Shown piece by piece: positions 35,351-41,875 of a stretch of 47,621 nucleotides of DNA. The notes below the pieces were generated by a model. It saw nothing but the letters and a program-made list of their open reading frames with translations, was not told where the DNA came from and searched no databases. The stretch covers positions 1 to 47,621 of the forward strand of contig JAGBCX010000032.1 of NCBI GenBank assembly GCA_017937805.1, read 5' to 3'. Source of the DNA: Alistipes sp. GTDB taxonomy: Bacteria > Bacteroidota > Bacteroidia > Bacteroidales > Rikenellaceae. The first letter of the stretch is position 1; each line of letters begins with the position of its first letter. The position numbers were made by a program, and so were the translations under genes.

Positions 35351-35706
35351 AAATCGTTCTGATTGGCTCTTTTCGAGTCGCTCTTCAATAGCCCGATTGC
35401 TCACATAGGTTTACTATGCTGCGCATCGGGCTTTTCGTTTGCCTCAAAAATAGCCTAATCATAACAATTTTTGCATTGGTACTATGCTGCGGACTCGCTT
35501 CTTCGTTTAGCACAAAATCTGCTCACTCATTTACGATTTTTCTTTTTTTTAGAGGTCTGAGCGACATATCTTGTACTGCACTTCGGATAGCGAGTTCCTC
35601 ACATAGGTTTACTATGCTGCGGACTCGCTTCTTCGTTTAGTACAAAATCTGCTCACTCATTTACGATTTTTCTGTTTTTTTAGAGATTTGAGCGATATAT
35701 TTTACC
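35351..35706. repeat. Array of palindromic elements after recQ (P5, half-copy P6, P7, left-end fragment P8)
   Basis: P5 (35351-35472) starts 2 bases after the stop; core GCTCACATAGG-TTTA-CTATGCTGCGC within GCCCGAT/ATCGGGC. P6 (about 35476-35542) is only the right half. P7 (35551-35672) is complete with core CCTCACATAGG-TTTA-CTATGCTGCGG within GCGAGTT/GACTCGC. P8 (about 35674-35705) repeats only the left end of P7 (AGAGATTTGAGCGATATATTTTACC) and ends at the operator of the small-protein operon. No gene is seen here. Confidence 0.8.
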
Positions 35707-35744
35707 GTTTTGACAGTAGTTGTCAAAACGAGCCTCTACTTTTG
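35706..35744 (+). promoter_or_regulatory. Palindromic operator and promoter of the small-protein operon
   Basis: CGTTTTGACA-GTAGT-TGTCAAAACG (35706-35730) is a perfect 10-bp inverted repeat. TACTTTTG (35737-35744) is a -7 box, and the operator covers the expected -33 area (TTTG at 35709). The symmetry and size suit a dimeric repressor or CRP/FNR-type activator. The first ORF starts 30 bases downstream. Confidence 0.6.
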
Positions 35745-35773
35745 CATCGTGAACCAATAAAAATGACGATGTT

Positions 35774-35896
35774 ATGGCAGAGTTGATTATTTCCGTAGGA
35801 GTTGTGTTGGCTAAGATTGTAGCGATAACCTTGATATTAGCCTCGTGTGTGGCTATATATTTGGTAGAGTCCTGTAATATTAAGACGGAGGCGTAG
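35774..35896 (+). CDS. Small membrane protein, 40 aa (first of three)
   Basis: Reads MAELIISVGVVLAKIVAITL and on to VESCNIKTEA. One hydrophobic segment (about 5-31) with a Cys in the membrane (25) and a Cys just after it (34), and a short polar tail. I recognise no family. Support for it being real: a palindromic operator and -7 box directly upstream, and a tight two-base gap to the next ORF, which is also a single-span membrane peptide. A tail of 9 residues would be soluble. Confidence 0.6.
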   Translation: MAELIISVGVVLAKIVAITLILASCVAIYLVESCNIKTEA

Positions 35897-35898
35897 TT

Positions 35899-35982
35899 AT
35901 GTTTGCGATATTGGTATTTATAGCCATGTTGGCAAATGTGCTATCCACAATTTGTGGCGGTAGCGATAGTTGGAGCAGATAA
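35899..35982 (+). CDS. Tiny membrane peptide, 27 aa (second of three)
   Basis: MFAILVFIAMLANVLSTICG followed by GSDSWSR. A hydrophobic helix fills residues 2-19, with Cys19 at its end. Starts two bases after the preceding stop and ends four bases before the next start. Size and shape are like small subunits of membrane complexes (CydX, KdpF type), but I see no specific match. Confidence 0.5.
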   Translation: MFAILVFIAMLANVLSTICGGSDSWSR

Positions 35983-35986
35983 TAGT

Positions 35987-36166
35987 ATGCCTATGAACTT
36001 TATAGTCGTTTTGATAGTGGCCATACCTATATTTATAGGTATAGTAGTATATTTAACAGCAAACAGTGCCAACTCTGCAGAGTGGCACTGTCCGCATGGT
36101 TACGATGATTTTGGTTGTCAGCCCTCTTGCCCTCTGCACGAACATTGTTGGGGAAAAGAGGAGTGA
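35987..36166 (+). CDS. Small membrane protein with Cys/His-rich tail, 59 aa (third of three)
   Basis: A membrane helix (about 5-23) is followed by a linker rich in Asn/Ser/Ala and a tail AEWHCPHGYDDFGCQPSC plus PLHEHCWGKEE: His34, Cys35, His37, Cys44, Cys48, His51, His53, Cys54. Such density of Cys and His suggests metal binding. The plan recalls FeoB-associated Cys-rich membrane proteins, but the sequence does not match that family well and no feoB is in the window. A longer frame from 35936 overlaps the previous ORF; the ATG at 35987 is preferred for its spacing. The gene ends 18 bases from the convergent epimerase gene, with no terminator between. Confidence 0.65.
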   Translation: MPMNFIVVLIVAIPIFIGIVVYLTANSANSAEWHCPHGYDDFGCQPSCPLHEHCWGKEE

Positions 36167-36184
36167 GAGTCGGACTTGAAACTG

Positions 36185-37141
36185 TTACGCCTTTTCTGCC
36201 TCCAACTTCTTGGCAATAGCGGAGAGCATATCCTTAGTCATTGATGAAATGTCCCACTTCGGTTTCCAGCCCCACTCTTCGCGAGCGCACGAGTCGTCGA
36301 GCTGATTTGGCCAGCTATTGGCAATAGCCTCCTTTACAGGGTCTATATCGTAGTCCATCTCGAACGAAGGCATGTGTTTGCGAATTTCGGCAGCGAGAAT
36401 TTCGGGCGTAAAACTCATTGATGCAACATTGAACGAGTTGCGGTGCTTCAATTTAGAAGGGTCGGCCTCCATCAACTCCACAATCGAACGCAGGGCATCG
36501 GGCATATAGATCATATCCATATAGGCATCGTGTGGGACATTGCAAGTGTATCGACCCTTGCGAATGGCCTCATAGAAGATCTCTACGGCATAGTCGGTAG
36601 TGCCACCACCCGGTAATGTCTTATTTGAGATAATGCCGGGGAATCGTATGGAGCGTGTGTCAATGCCATATTTTTGATGATAGTAGTTCGACAATAACTC
36701 GCCTGTAACCTTACAGATGCCATAGATTGTGGTTGGTTGCATAATGGTATCTTGCGGTGTCATATCTTTGGGCGATGTAGGTCCGAATGCACCAATTGAC
36801 GAAGGCGTAAAGACCGCACAATGGTGCTGTCGCGCCACCTCCAAGGAGTTCATCAGCGCCGTCATATTTACGCCCCAAGCCATTTGTGGATTGCGCTCAC
36901 CAACGGCGGAGAGTAGTGCCACAAGGTTGAATATGGTGTCAATACTGTGACGAGCCACTGCCGATGCCATATTTGTGGGGTTAAGGGCATCGAGCACCTC
37001 GAAAGGGCCCTCATCGGCTAAACCTTTACACTCGCGCACATCGGTTGCAATGACATTTTCATTGCCATAAATGGAGCGCAGGTAAGGCACGAGTTCCGAG
37101 CCTATCTGACCACCTGCACCAACGATAAGAATCTTTTTCAT
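36185..37141 (-). CDS. L-threonine 3-dehydrogenase-like NAD-dependent epimerase/dehydratase (SDR type)
   Basis: 318 residues from MKKILIVGAGGQIGSELVPYL; a start 60 bases upstream lies beyond the promoter box and is rejected. The Rossmann motif GAGGQIG (8-14), the NLVALLSAVGE strand, the catalytic TPSSIGAFG Ser/Thr and YGICKVTGE (YxxxK), plus the GGGTTDYAVEIFY block, mark the GalE-like L-threonine dehydrogenase subgroup. It would oxidise threonine to 2-amino-3-ketobutyrate. The companion kbl gene is not adjacent. Serine ammonia-lyase lies nearby beyond the tRNA, hinting at amino-acid catabolism. Confidence 0.85.
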   Translation of the reverse strand: MKKILIVGAGGQIGSELVPYLRSIYGNENVIATDVRECKGLADEGPFEVLDALNPTNMASAVARHSIDTIFNLVALLSAVGERNPQMAWGVNMTALMNSLEVARQHHCAVFTPSSIGAFGPTSPKDMTPQDTIMQPTTIYGICKVTGELLSNYYHQKYGIDTRSIRFPGIISNKTLPGGGTTDYAVEIFYEAIRKGRYTCNVPHDAYMDMIYMPDALRSIVELMEADPSKLKHRNSFNVASMSFTPEILAAEIRKHMPSFEMDYDIDPVKEAIANSWPNQLDDSCAREEWGWKPKWDISSMTKDMLSAIAKKLEAEKA

Positions 37142-37170
37142 ACTGTCAGGTATAATTTCATTTGCCAACA

Positions 37171-37178
37171 CAAATATA
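37171..37178 (-). promoter_or_regulatory. Predicted -7 box of the threonine dehydrogenase-like gene
   Basis: TATATTTG on the minus strand, 30 bases before the ATG at 37141. Confidence 0.5.
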
Positions 37179-37182
37179 GTGA

Positions 37183-37275
37183 AATAATTGATAATTGACA
37201 ATTAAAGGTGTTTATTTTAATTCTCAACTCTCAATTATCAACTCTCAGCTCTCAGCTCTCAGTTCTCAGCTCTTT
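37183..37275. repeat. Heptamer repeats ATAATTG and CTCTCAG
   Basis: ATAATTG-ATAATTG-ACAATTA near 37184-37204 and a longer run TTCTCAA, CTCTCAA, TTATCAA, CTCTCAG, CTCTCAG, CTCTCAG, TTCTCAG, CTCTTTC (about 37220-37275), all on a 7-base period. Confidence 0.8.
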
Positions 37276-37390
37276 CAGCACACCCTTTGGGTGTATAAAA
37301 CAATACTTTATATAAATAGGGTGTTTGAGTCTGATAATTTTCGATATTTTTGAAGAAAATGTAGATTTTTGCAGATTTTTTGCAGAAAAA

Positions 37391-37421
37391 TTTGCAGATT
37401 AAAAAATTTGCGCTACCTTTG
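37391..37421 (+). promoter_or_regulatory. tRNA-Glu promoter
   Basis: TTTG (37391-37394), 19-base spacer, TACCTTTG (37414-37421), followed by CACTCGCAAT, the same initial sequence as the tRNA-Lys promoter. Near-ideal Bacteroidota promoter, 18 bases before the mature 5' end. Confidence 0.75.
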
Positions 37422-37439
37422 CACTCGCAATACAGCAAT

Positions 37440-37511
37440 GGTGGATTCATCTAAGGGCTAGGATACCTGCCTCTCACGCAGGACATAGGGGTTCGAATCC
37501 CCTATCCACTA
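37440..37511 (+). tRNA. tRNA-Glu (anticodon CTC)
   Basis: Acceptor stem GGTGGAT/ATCCACT (G-T wobble at the first pair), anticodon stem-loop CCTGC-CTCTCAC-GCAGG with anticodon CTC, and T arm AGGGG-TTCGAAT-CCCCT. The discriminator is A; CCA is not encoded. The D arm (ATCTAAGGGCTAGGAT) suits tRNA-Glu. A terminator follows. Confidence 0.93.
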
Positions 37512-37529
37512 CAAAAGAACGAAGCAAGG

Positions 37530-37563
37530 AGATGTCGAAGGAATTCGACATCTTTTGTTTTTG
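37530..37563 (+). terminator. tRNA-Glu terminator
   Basis: Stem AGATGTCGAA/TTCGACATCT, loop GGAA, followed by TTTTGTTTTTG, 19 bases after the tRNA. Confidence 0.85.
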
Positions 37564-37740
37564 ATAATATGCCGACAAACTTGTTTGTAGGGCATAGTGG
37601 CAAAAATAAAGTTGTTGATTTATCAACTCCTTGCGAAGAGATTTTGTTCAGGCCCCTGCGGCGAGCAGAGGGGAAAGGCGTTAAGCGGAGCGAGCGTGAG
37701 CGGGTGTAGTAGCCAATCCCCACTACAAATCAAAAAAAAT
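37564..37740. other. Non-coding stretch with a tRNA-Glu 3'-end look-alike
   Basis: No credible gene. Contains a nested hairpin ATGCC-GACAAAC-TT-GTTTGTA-GGGCAT (near 37568-37594) and, at 37715-37729, AATCCC followed by CCACTACAAA, which matches the end of tRNA-Glu and its downstream bases (37497-37515) except for a missing CTAT. Confidence 0.45.
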
Positions 37741-37765
37741 ACCCACAAGTCTTAAACTTGTGGGT
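37741..37765 (-). terminator. Intrinsic terminator of the serine ammonia-lyase gene
   Basis: Perfect 10-bp stem ACCCACAAGT/ACTTGTGGGT with loop of five; on the minus strand it is followed by ATTTTTTTTG. It lies about 95 bases after the sdaA stop. Confidence 0.85.
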
Positions 37766-37858
37766 GTTTAATATCTCTAACGCATTTCTTCGGAGAGTTT
37801 GATTGCGGACTCTACAATCCTCCATAATAACGATGGGGCAGGAATGCCTTATATTATC

Positions 37859-39061
37859 TTATTTCAAAGGTATTCGTTTTGCTAAACCGCCCTCCGAGGT
37901 TTCGCGATAAAGGCTCGGCAGATTGTGGCCTGTTTCGTGCATTACCTCCACGACTTTGTCGAACGACACAAGATGCGAGCCGTCCGAGAGTATTGCGTAG
38001 GTGTTCGCATCGAAGGCGCGAGCCGCAGCCACGGCATTTCTCTCGATACATGGCACTTGAACCAATCCGCATACCGGATCGCAGGTAAGTCCTAAGTGGT
38101 GCTCCAAGCCCATCTCTGCAGCATACTCAATCTGTGCAGGGGTACCTCCGAAGAGTTGGCATGCAGCAGCTGCGGCCATGGCGCAAGCCACGCCAATCTC
38201 TCCTTGACAACCCACCTCTGCGCCCGAAATCGAGGAGTTTGTCTTAACTATATTTCCGAAAAGTCCTGCCGTAGCAAGTGCGCGCAAAACTCGTATTCGC
38301 AAAAAATCGCGCGAGGTGACCATGTGGTATAGTACACCCGGCAACACACCGCATGAGCCACATGTTGGCGCCGTGACTACCGTTCCTCCCGAGGCATTCT
38401 CCTCGGCTGCTGCCAAGGCGTAGGCGTAGATGCGTGCGCGCGAGCTAAGTGAGCCTGCATAGCCCTTGCTCTTTACGTAGTAGGTGCTTGCCTTACGTGC
38501 AACTTTAAGTCCTCCGGGTAATACGCCGTCATTGTTCAATCCGCGCTCTACGGTTTCGCACATAACGCTCCATATATGGTCCAAAAAGTCCCAAATCTCT
38601 TTTCCTTCACACTCCTCGACATACTCCCAATAGGTCTTGCCCTCGTTGTAGCACCACTCCTTGATATCTTGGATAGTGGTGAGGGGGTATATGCTTTTGG
38701 GTGATTCGACTGTGGTCTTTTCATTTGCCAATGAGCCTCCTCCTACGCTGAAAATGGTCCAACTATCGAACACTTCGTTGTTGAGTATCGCCTCAAACAA
38801 CATTCCGTTTGGGTGGAAGTCGAGAACTATATCTGCTTTCCATACAATCTCTGTCGGAGCCAATGGCTCAAGTACGGAGAGTATGGCCGTATGTGTAAGG
38901 TGGCCTTTGCCTGTGGCCGCCAACGAGCCGTAGAGAGTTACTCTGTATGCCTCAGCACCCGAAGTGCGCTCGGCAAACTGCTCGGCGGCACGTTTTGGTC
39001 CCATTGTGTGGCTACTCGATGGCCCATTACCTACCTTGTATAACTCGCGTAAAGAATCCAT
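37859..39061 (-). CDS. sdaA: L-serine ammonia-lyase, iron-sulfur-dependent, single chain
   Basis: 400 residues. The beta domain comes first (YKVGNGPSSSHTMGP, PNGMLFEAI), followed by the alpha domain with the cluster-binding cysteines in APTCGSCGVLPG, GCQGEIGVACAMAAAA and LTCDPVCGLVQVPC. It deaminates serine to pyruvate in the cytosol using an oxygen-labile 4Fe-4S cluster. Order beta then alpha is that of one-chain enzymes such as E. coli SdaA. It starts 26 bases after the WYL regulator stop on the same strand, so the two are likely co-transcribed. Confidence 0.96.
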   Translation of the reverse strand: MDSLRELYKVGNGPSSSHTMGPKRAAEQFAERTSGAEAYRVTLYGSLAATGKGHLTHTAILSVLEPLAPTEIVWKADIVLDFHPNGMLFEAILNNEVFDSWTIFSVGGGSLANEKTTVESPKSIYPLTTIQDIKEWCYNEGKTYWEYVEECEGKEIWDFLDHIWSVMCETVERGLNNDGVLPGGLKVARKASTYYVKSKGYAGSLSSRARIYAYALAAAEENASGGTVVTAPTCGSCGVLPGVLYHMVTSRDFLRIRVLRALATAGLFGNIVKTNSSISGAEVGCQGEIGVACAMAAAAACQLFGGTPAQIEYAAEMGLEHHLGLTCDPVCGLVQVPCIERNAVAAARAFDANTYAILSDGSHLVSFDKVVEVMHETGHNLPSLYRETSEGGLAKRIPLK

Positions 39062-39087
39062 ATCTCTAAATCTATTTTATACTATTG

Positions 39088-40005
39088 TTACTCCATATTT
39101 TGATTACACCTTTCACACATATCATTTACCGTATGGGTGATATACTCCTTGAATTCGGGGGTAAGTATGCGAATATCCTTCAAAAGACCGATTACGAACC
39201 TTCCGATGCCGACATAGTTACAGACCATTGTGTCGAGTAACCAATGGTTGTTGTCTATCTGTTTCAAGTCGCGCGCAGCAAGCGGATACTCCTCAATGAG
39301 CAGATTGTGTGCCATCATTCCCAACTCAATCTGAACGCGTTTTTGCTCGAAGCCGTTAATGCGGAAGATATCTATGTAGCCTTCGTTGTGTGACTCTGCA
39401 AACTGCCAATCGTCCGGCAAAATCTCTATTGCATCAATTCGAGAGGTGTTGAAGAGTTTGTTCAATCCCGACTCAGGCTCGTAGCACCACACTTGCACAT
39501 AGTTTGTTGTAAAACCGAATGGCTCTACAAGGCGGTCGCGAGCCACGCCCGTATGCGAAGATGCGTAGTTCTTCAAAATAACCTGCTTGCGCTCGGAGAT
39601 AGCCTCAATCAAACGGTTGATATTGACGGCATTTTTGCCCTCTACAACGCTATCTGCCAAAGCGATGCAGTTATAGACGGCAGAGAGTTTTTTGCGCAGG
39701 TTTTGTTTCAGCATGTTGGTATTGTCCAAACCTTCAATAAGCTGATTGACGATGTAGGCCTCCTCATCTGTGAAGTGAATGAGTTGCGAGATATCTTTGA
39801 AATAGCGACTCTCCTTGCCGAGCTTGTAGATGCCACCCTCCTTGCGTTGCACAACAAAGCCCGCCTCCTTGAAGGTTTCGATGTAGCGATATATCGAGCG
39901 ATATGATGTGCCGAGTCGCTCCGCCATCTCCTCTACGGTGTAGTTGTTGTTGCCCGTCATCATCTTCATCAGACGAAGTACCCGTTCAATTTTTGGCTGA
40001 TCCAT
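39088..40005 (-). CDS. WYL-domain transcriptional regulator
   Basis: 305 residues. The N-terminal winged HTH (1-65) has YTVEEMAERLGTSYRSIYRYI. The WYL domain (about 140-220) shows ILKNYASSHTGVARDRLVEP and YVQVWCYEPESGLNKLFNTSRI, with VWCYE in the place of the WYL triad. A C-terminal WCX-like extension follows. Such proteins sense nucleotides or other ligands and often act on the neighbouring gene; here that is sdaA. The pairing is inference from the 26-base spacing. Confidence 0.9.
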   Translation of the reverse strand: MDQPKIERVLRLMKMMTGNNNYTVEEMAERLGTSYRSIYRYIETFKEAGFVVQRKEGGIYKLGKESRYFKDISQLIHFTDEEAYIVNQLIEGLDNTNMLKQNLRKKLSAVYNCIALADSVVEGKNAVNINRLIEAISERKQVILKNYASSHTGVARDRLVEPFGFTTNYVQVWCYEPESGLNKLFNTSRIDAIEILPDDWQFAESHNEGYIDIFRINGFEQKRVQIELGMMAHNLLIEEYPLAARDLKQIDNNHWLLDTMVCNYVGIGRFVIGLLKDIRILTPEFKEYITHTVNDMCERCNQNME

Positions 40006-40027
40006 AACCTTCTGTTGTTTTTCAAAG

Positions 40028-40160
40028 TTTACACCCTCCCAACCTCCCTAAGAGGGAGAAGTAGTCGGGCTTATCGCTCGCAAAGTATGCAAAATACCTC
40101 TGCTCAAAAACAAAAGTTCCACTCGTGGGAGGGGGGATTTAGAGAGAGGGGTAATATACG
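40028..40160. repeat. GA-rich hairpin repeats
   Basis: Minus-strand CTCCCTCTTAGGGAGG-TTGGGAGGGTGTAAA (about 40028-40055) closely resembles CCCTTTTCCAAAGGGAGG-TTTGGAGGGAATGTAAA at 22491-22526. A second CCACTCGTGG-GAGGGGGGATTTAGAGAGAGGGG lies at 40120-40151. No gene seen here. Confidence 0.55.
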
Positions 40161-40166
40161 GTACAA

Positions 40167-40196
40167 AAAAAGGAAGACTCTTTTGTCTTCCTTTTT
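40167..40196 (-). terminator. tRNA-Lys terminator
   Basis: Stem AAAAAGGAAGAC/GTCTTCCTTTTT with a six-base loop, 3 bases after the tRNA on the minus strand, ending in T-rich sequence. Confidence 0.9.
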
Positions 40197-40198
40197 CG

Positions 40199-40271
40199 TA
40201 CCCCCTCAGGGGCTCGAACCCTGGACCCCAACATTAAGAGTGTCGTGCTCTACCAACTGAGCTAAAGAGGC
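40199..40271 (-). tRNA. tRNA-Lys (anticodon CTT)
   Basis: D arm GCTC/GAGC, anticodon stem-loop CGACA-CTCTTAA-TGTTG with anticodon CTT, T arm CAGGG-TTCGAGC-CCCTG. The acceptor GCCTCTT/AGGGGGT has three G-T wobbles (pairs 1, 4, 6), more than usual. Discriminator A; CCA not encoded. Confidence 0.92.
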
Positions 40272-40304
40272 ATTACCGCGCTCGGTTTTACCCGATTGCG
40301 AGTG

Positions 40305-40336
40305 CAAAGATAAAGCAAAAATTCTTTTTCGCCAAA
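40305..40336 (-). promoter_or_regulatory. tRNA-Lys promoter
   Basis: Minus strand: TTTG (40333-40336), 20-base spacer, TATCTTTG (40305-40312), followed by CACTCGCAAT as in the tRNA-Glu promoter. Confidence 0.75.
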
Positions 40337-40437
40337 CTTTTTTCAAAAAAAATCAATTTTTCTTCTCTATTTTCCGATTGTATGGGCAAATTTCCTCTAT
40401 TTTTCCTCTTAATTTTCACTTTTTAATTCTTTTGTAC

Positions 40438-40445
40438 TATCTTTG
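40438..40445 (+). promoter_or_regulatory. Predicted apt -7 box
   Basis: TATCTTTG, 25 bases before the ATG at 40470, in an AT-rich region without a clear TTTG box. Confidence 0.55.
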
Positions 40446-40469
40446 TAAAAAGATTTAGAGTTCAAAACT

Positions 40470-41030
40470 ATGATTGAAACATTAAAATTTTACAAGAATT
40501 TTCCTAAGGAGGGTATCAATTTTATTGATATTATTCCATTTTTGCAATCAAAGAAGGCTTTTCGTGAGGTGGTTGAGGCCTTGAAGAAGGCGACTACTGC
40601 ACCTAATGTGGCAGCACCTGAGGCTCGCGCATTCCTCTTTACCGCGCCACTTCTCTCCGAAGAGGGCATTGTCGAGAATATTATTCCGATGCGTAAAAGC
40701 GGCAAACTCCCATTCAACGATGGCGACTTGATAGAGGTTTGCATCGTCAAGGAGTACGGCTTCGACAAATTGTACTATCGTTTGAGCGATATCGCTGCGG
40801 GAGTTCCTGAGGGCGACACCTTCTATGTAACAATTCTTGACGATGTGTTGGCTACGGGTGGCACGGCTCTCGGTATTGCCGAGTCGCTCGAAAAACTCAC
40901 TGTTCATCGCGATGGCAAACCCTATAAGGTGAAGGTTAAGGAGTTTGTTTTCCTTGTTGAGATAGAGGAGATTAACGGCAAGGAGCGCCTTGAGAAGATT
41001 GCACCGGTGACATCGTTGATGTCGATTTAA
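40470..41030 (+). CDS. apt: Adenine phosphoribosyltransferase-like protein
   Basis: 186 residues. FYKNFPKEGINFIDIIPFL matches the Apt start; EARAFLFTAPL, IIPMRKSGKLP and the PRPP-binding VTILDDVLATGGTA follow in the family order. The enzyme salvages adenine to AMP with PRPP. Differences from typical Apt (EARAFLF instead of EARGFxxG) leave room for another purine base as substrate. It is followed after 24 bases by the MBL lipoprotein gene on the same strand. Confidence 0.88.
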   Translation: MIETLKFYKNFPKEGINFIDIIPFLQSKKAFREVVEALKKATTAPNVAAPEARAFLFTAPLLSEEGIVENIIPMRKSGKLPFNDGDLIEVCIVKEYGFDKLYYRLSDIAAGVPEGDTFYVTILDDVLATGGTALGIAESLEKLTVHRDGKPYKVKVKEFVFLVEIEEINGKERLEKIAPVTSLMSI

Positions 41031-41054
41031 CGGAGCGTGAAAAAGTGTAAAACC

Positions 41055-41792
41055 ATGAAAAAATTAGTTCTACTTATGGGATTATTGTCGTTGTTCGGTT
41101 GTTGTAAGAAGACTCCTGCATATCCGCAGGACAGAGTTGTGGCAAAAGATGGCTCGGAGATTCTCTTTACCTTCTTCGCACATGCCTCATTTGCCATCGA
41201 ACATAATGGCAAGCATATCTACATCGACCCCGTAGGCGATTTCGCATGGGAGAAGATGCCTAAGGCCGATGCGATTCTCGTAACCCACTCGCACTACGAC
41301 CACTTCGACTTGGCAACTATTGAGAAGATTGCAGGCGAGAAGTGTGCCATTCTCTGCGATAAAACCTCGGCTGAGGCATTCGAGCATGACTGCACTACGA
41401 TGTTGCCGGGCTGTGTTGCCGAGCCTTTTGAGGGGTTGTCGGTTAAGGCTGTTCCTGCCTATAACATCAGCGAAGGACACACCGATTTTCACCCGAAGGA
41501 GCGCGAGGATTGCGGTTATATCCTCACTTTGGGCGGTACGACAATCTATGTTGCTGGCGATACGGAGGATAATGATGATGTGGTATCATTGCAGGGCGTA
41601 GATATTGCTTTCTTGCCCGTAAATCAACCTTACACCATGACCGTTGCACAAGCCGTTCGTGCCGTTAAGGTGATTAAGCCTGCTCTATTTTATCCATATC
41701 ACTACGGACAGGTGGAGGAGAAGACCGATATTGAAGCGTTGGTGAAGTCGTTGGAGGGTGTTTGCGAGGTTCGAGTATTTCCGATGGAGTAG
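41055..41792 (+). CDS. Metallo-beta-lactamase-fold hydrolase lipoprotein (UPF0173-like)
   Basis: 245 residues from MKKLVLLMGLLSLFGC, a lipoprotein signal (Cys16); a start 18 bases upstream is possible but less like a signal. The MBL zinc motif is THSHYDHFD, preceded by FFAHASFAIEHNGKHIYIDP and followed by YVAGDTEDND and FYPYHYGQ. The set fits the UPF0173/UlaG-like branch. As a lipoprotein it would act outside the cytoplasm, unlike most UPF0173 members. Substrate unknown. Confidence 0.88.
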   Translation: MKKLVLLMGLLSLFGCCKKTPAYPQDRVVAKDGSEILFTFFAHASFAIEHNGKHIYIDPVGDFAWEKMPKADAILVTHSHYDHFDLATIEKIAGEKCAILCDKTSAEAFEHDCTTMLPGCVAEPFEGLSVKAVPAYNISEGHTDFHPKEREDCGYILTLGGTTIYVAGDTEDNDDVVSLQGVDIAFLPVNQPYTMTVAQAVRAVKVIKPALFYPYHYGQVEEKTDIEALVKSLEGVCEVRVFPME

Positions 41793-41822
41793 GTTTTCTA
41801 CTTATACAACTCCCAACCAAAA

Positions 41823-41850
41823 AGAGTGTCCAAAAATTTTTGGACACTCT
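41823..41850. terminator. Bidirectional terminator between MBL and barrel-protein genes
   Basis: Perfect 28-base palindrome AGAGTGTCCAAAAA/TTTTTGGACACTCT, followed by CTCTGTTTTT on the plus strand, between convergent genes. Confidence 0.85.
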
Positions 41851-41875
41851 CTCTGTTTTTAAACCTTTCGCTAAA

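Noticed and set aside
35763..35786. Seven-codon leader peptide before the small-protein operon
   Set aside because: It overlaps the first ORF start out of frame, has no sign of attenuation, and is short enough to be chance.
40015..40260. 81-aa plus-strand frame
   Set aside because: It runs through the tRNA-Lys gene and its terminator, so it is not a gene.
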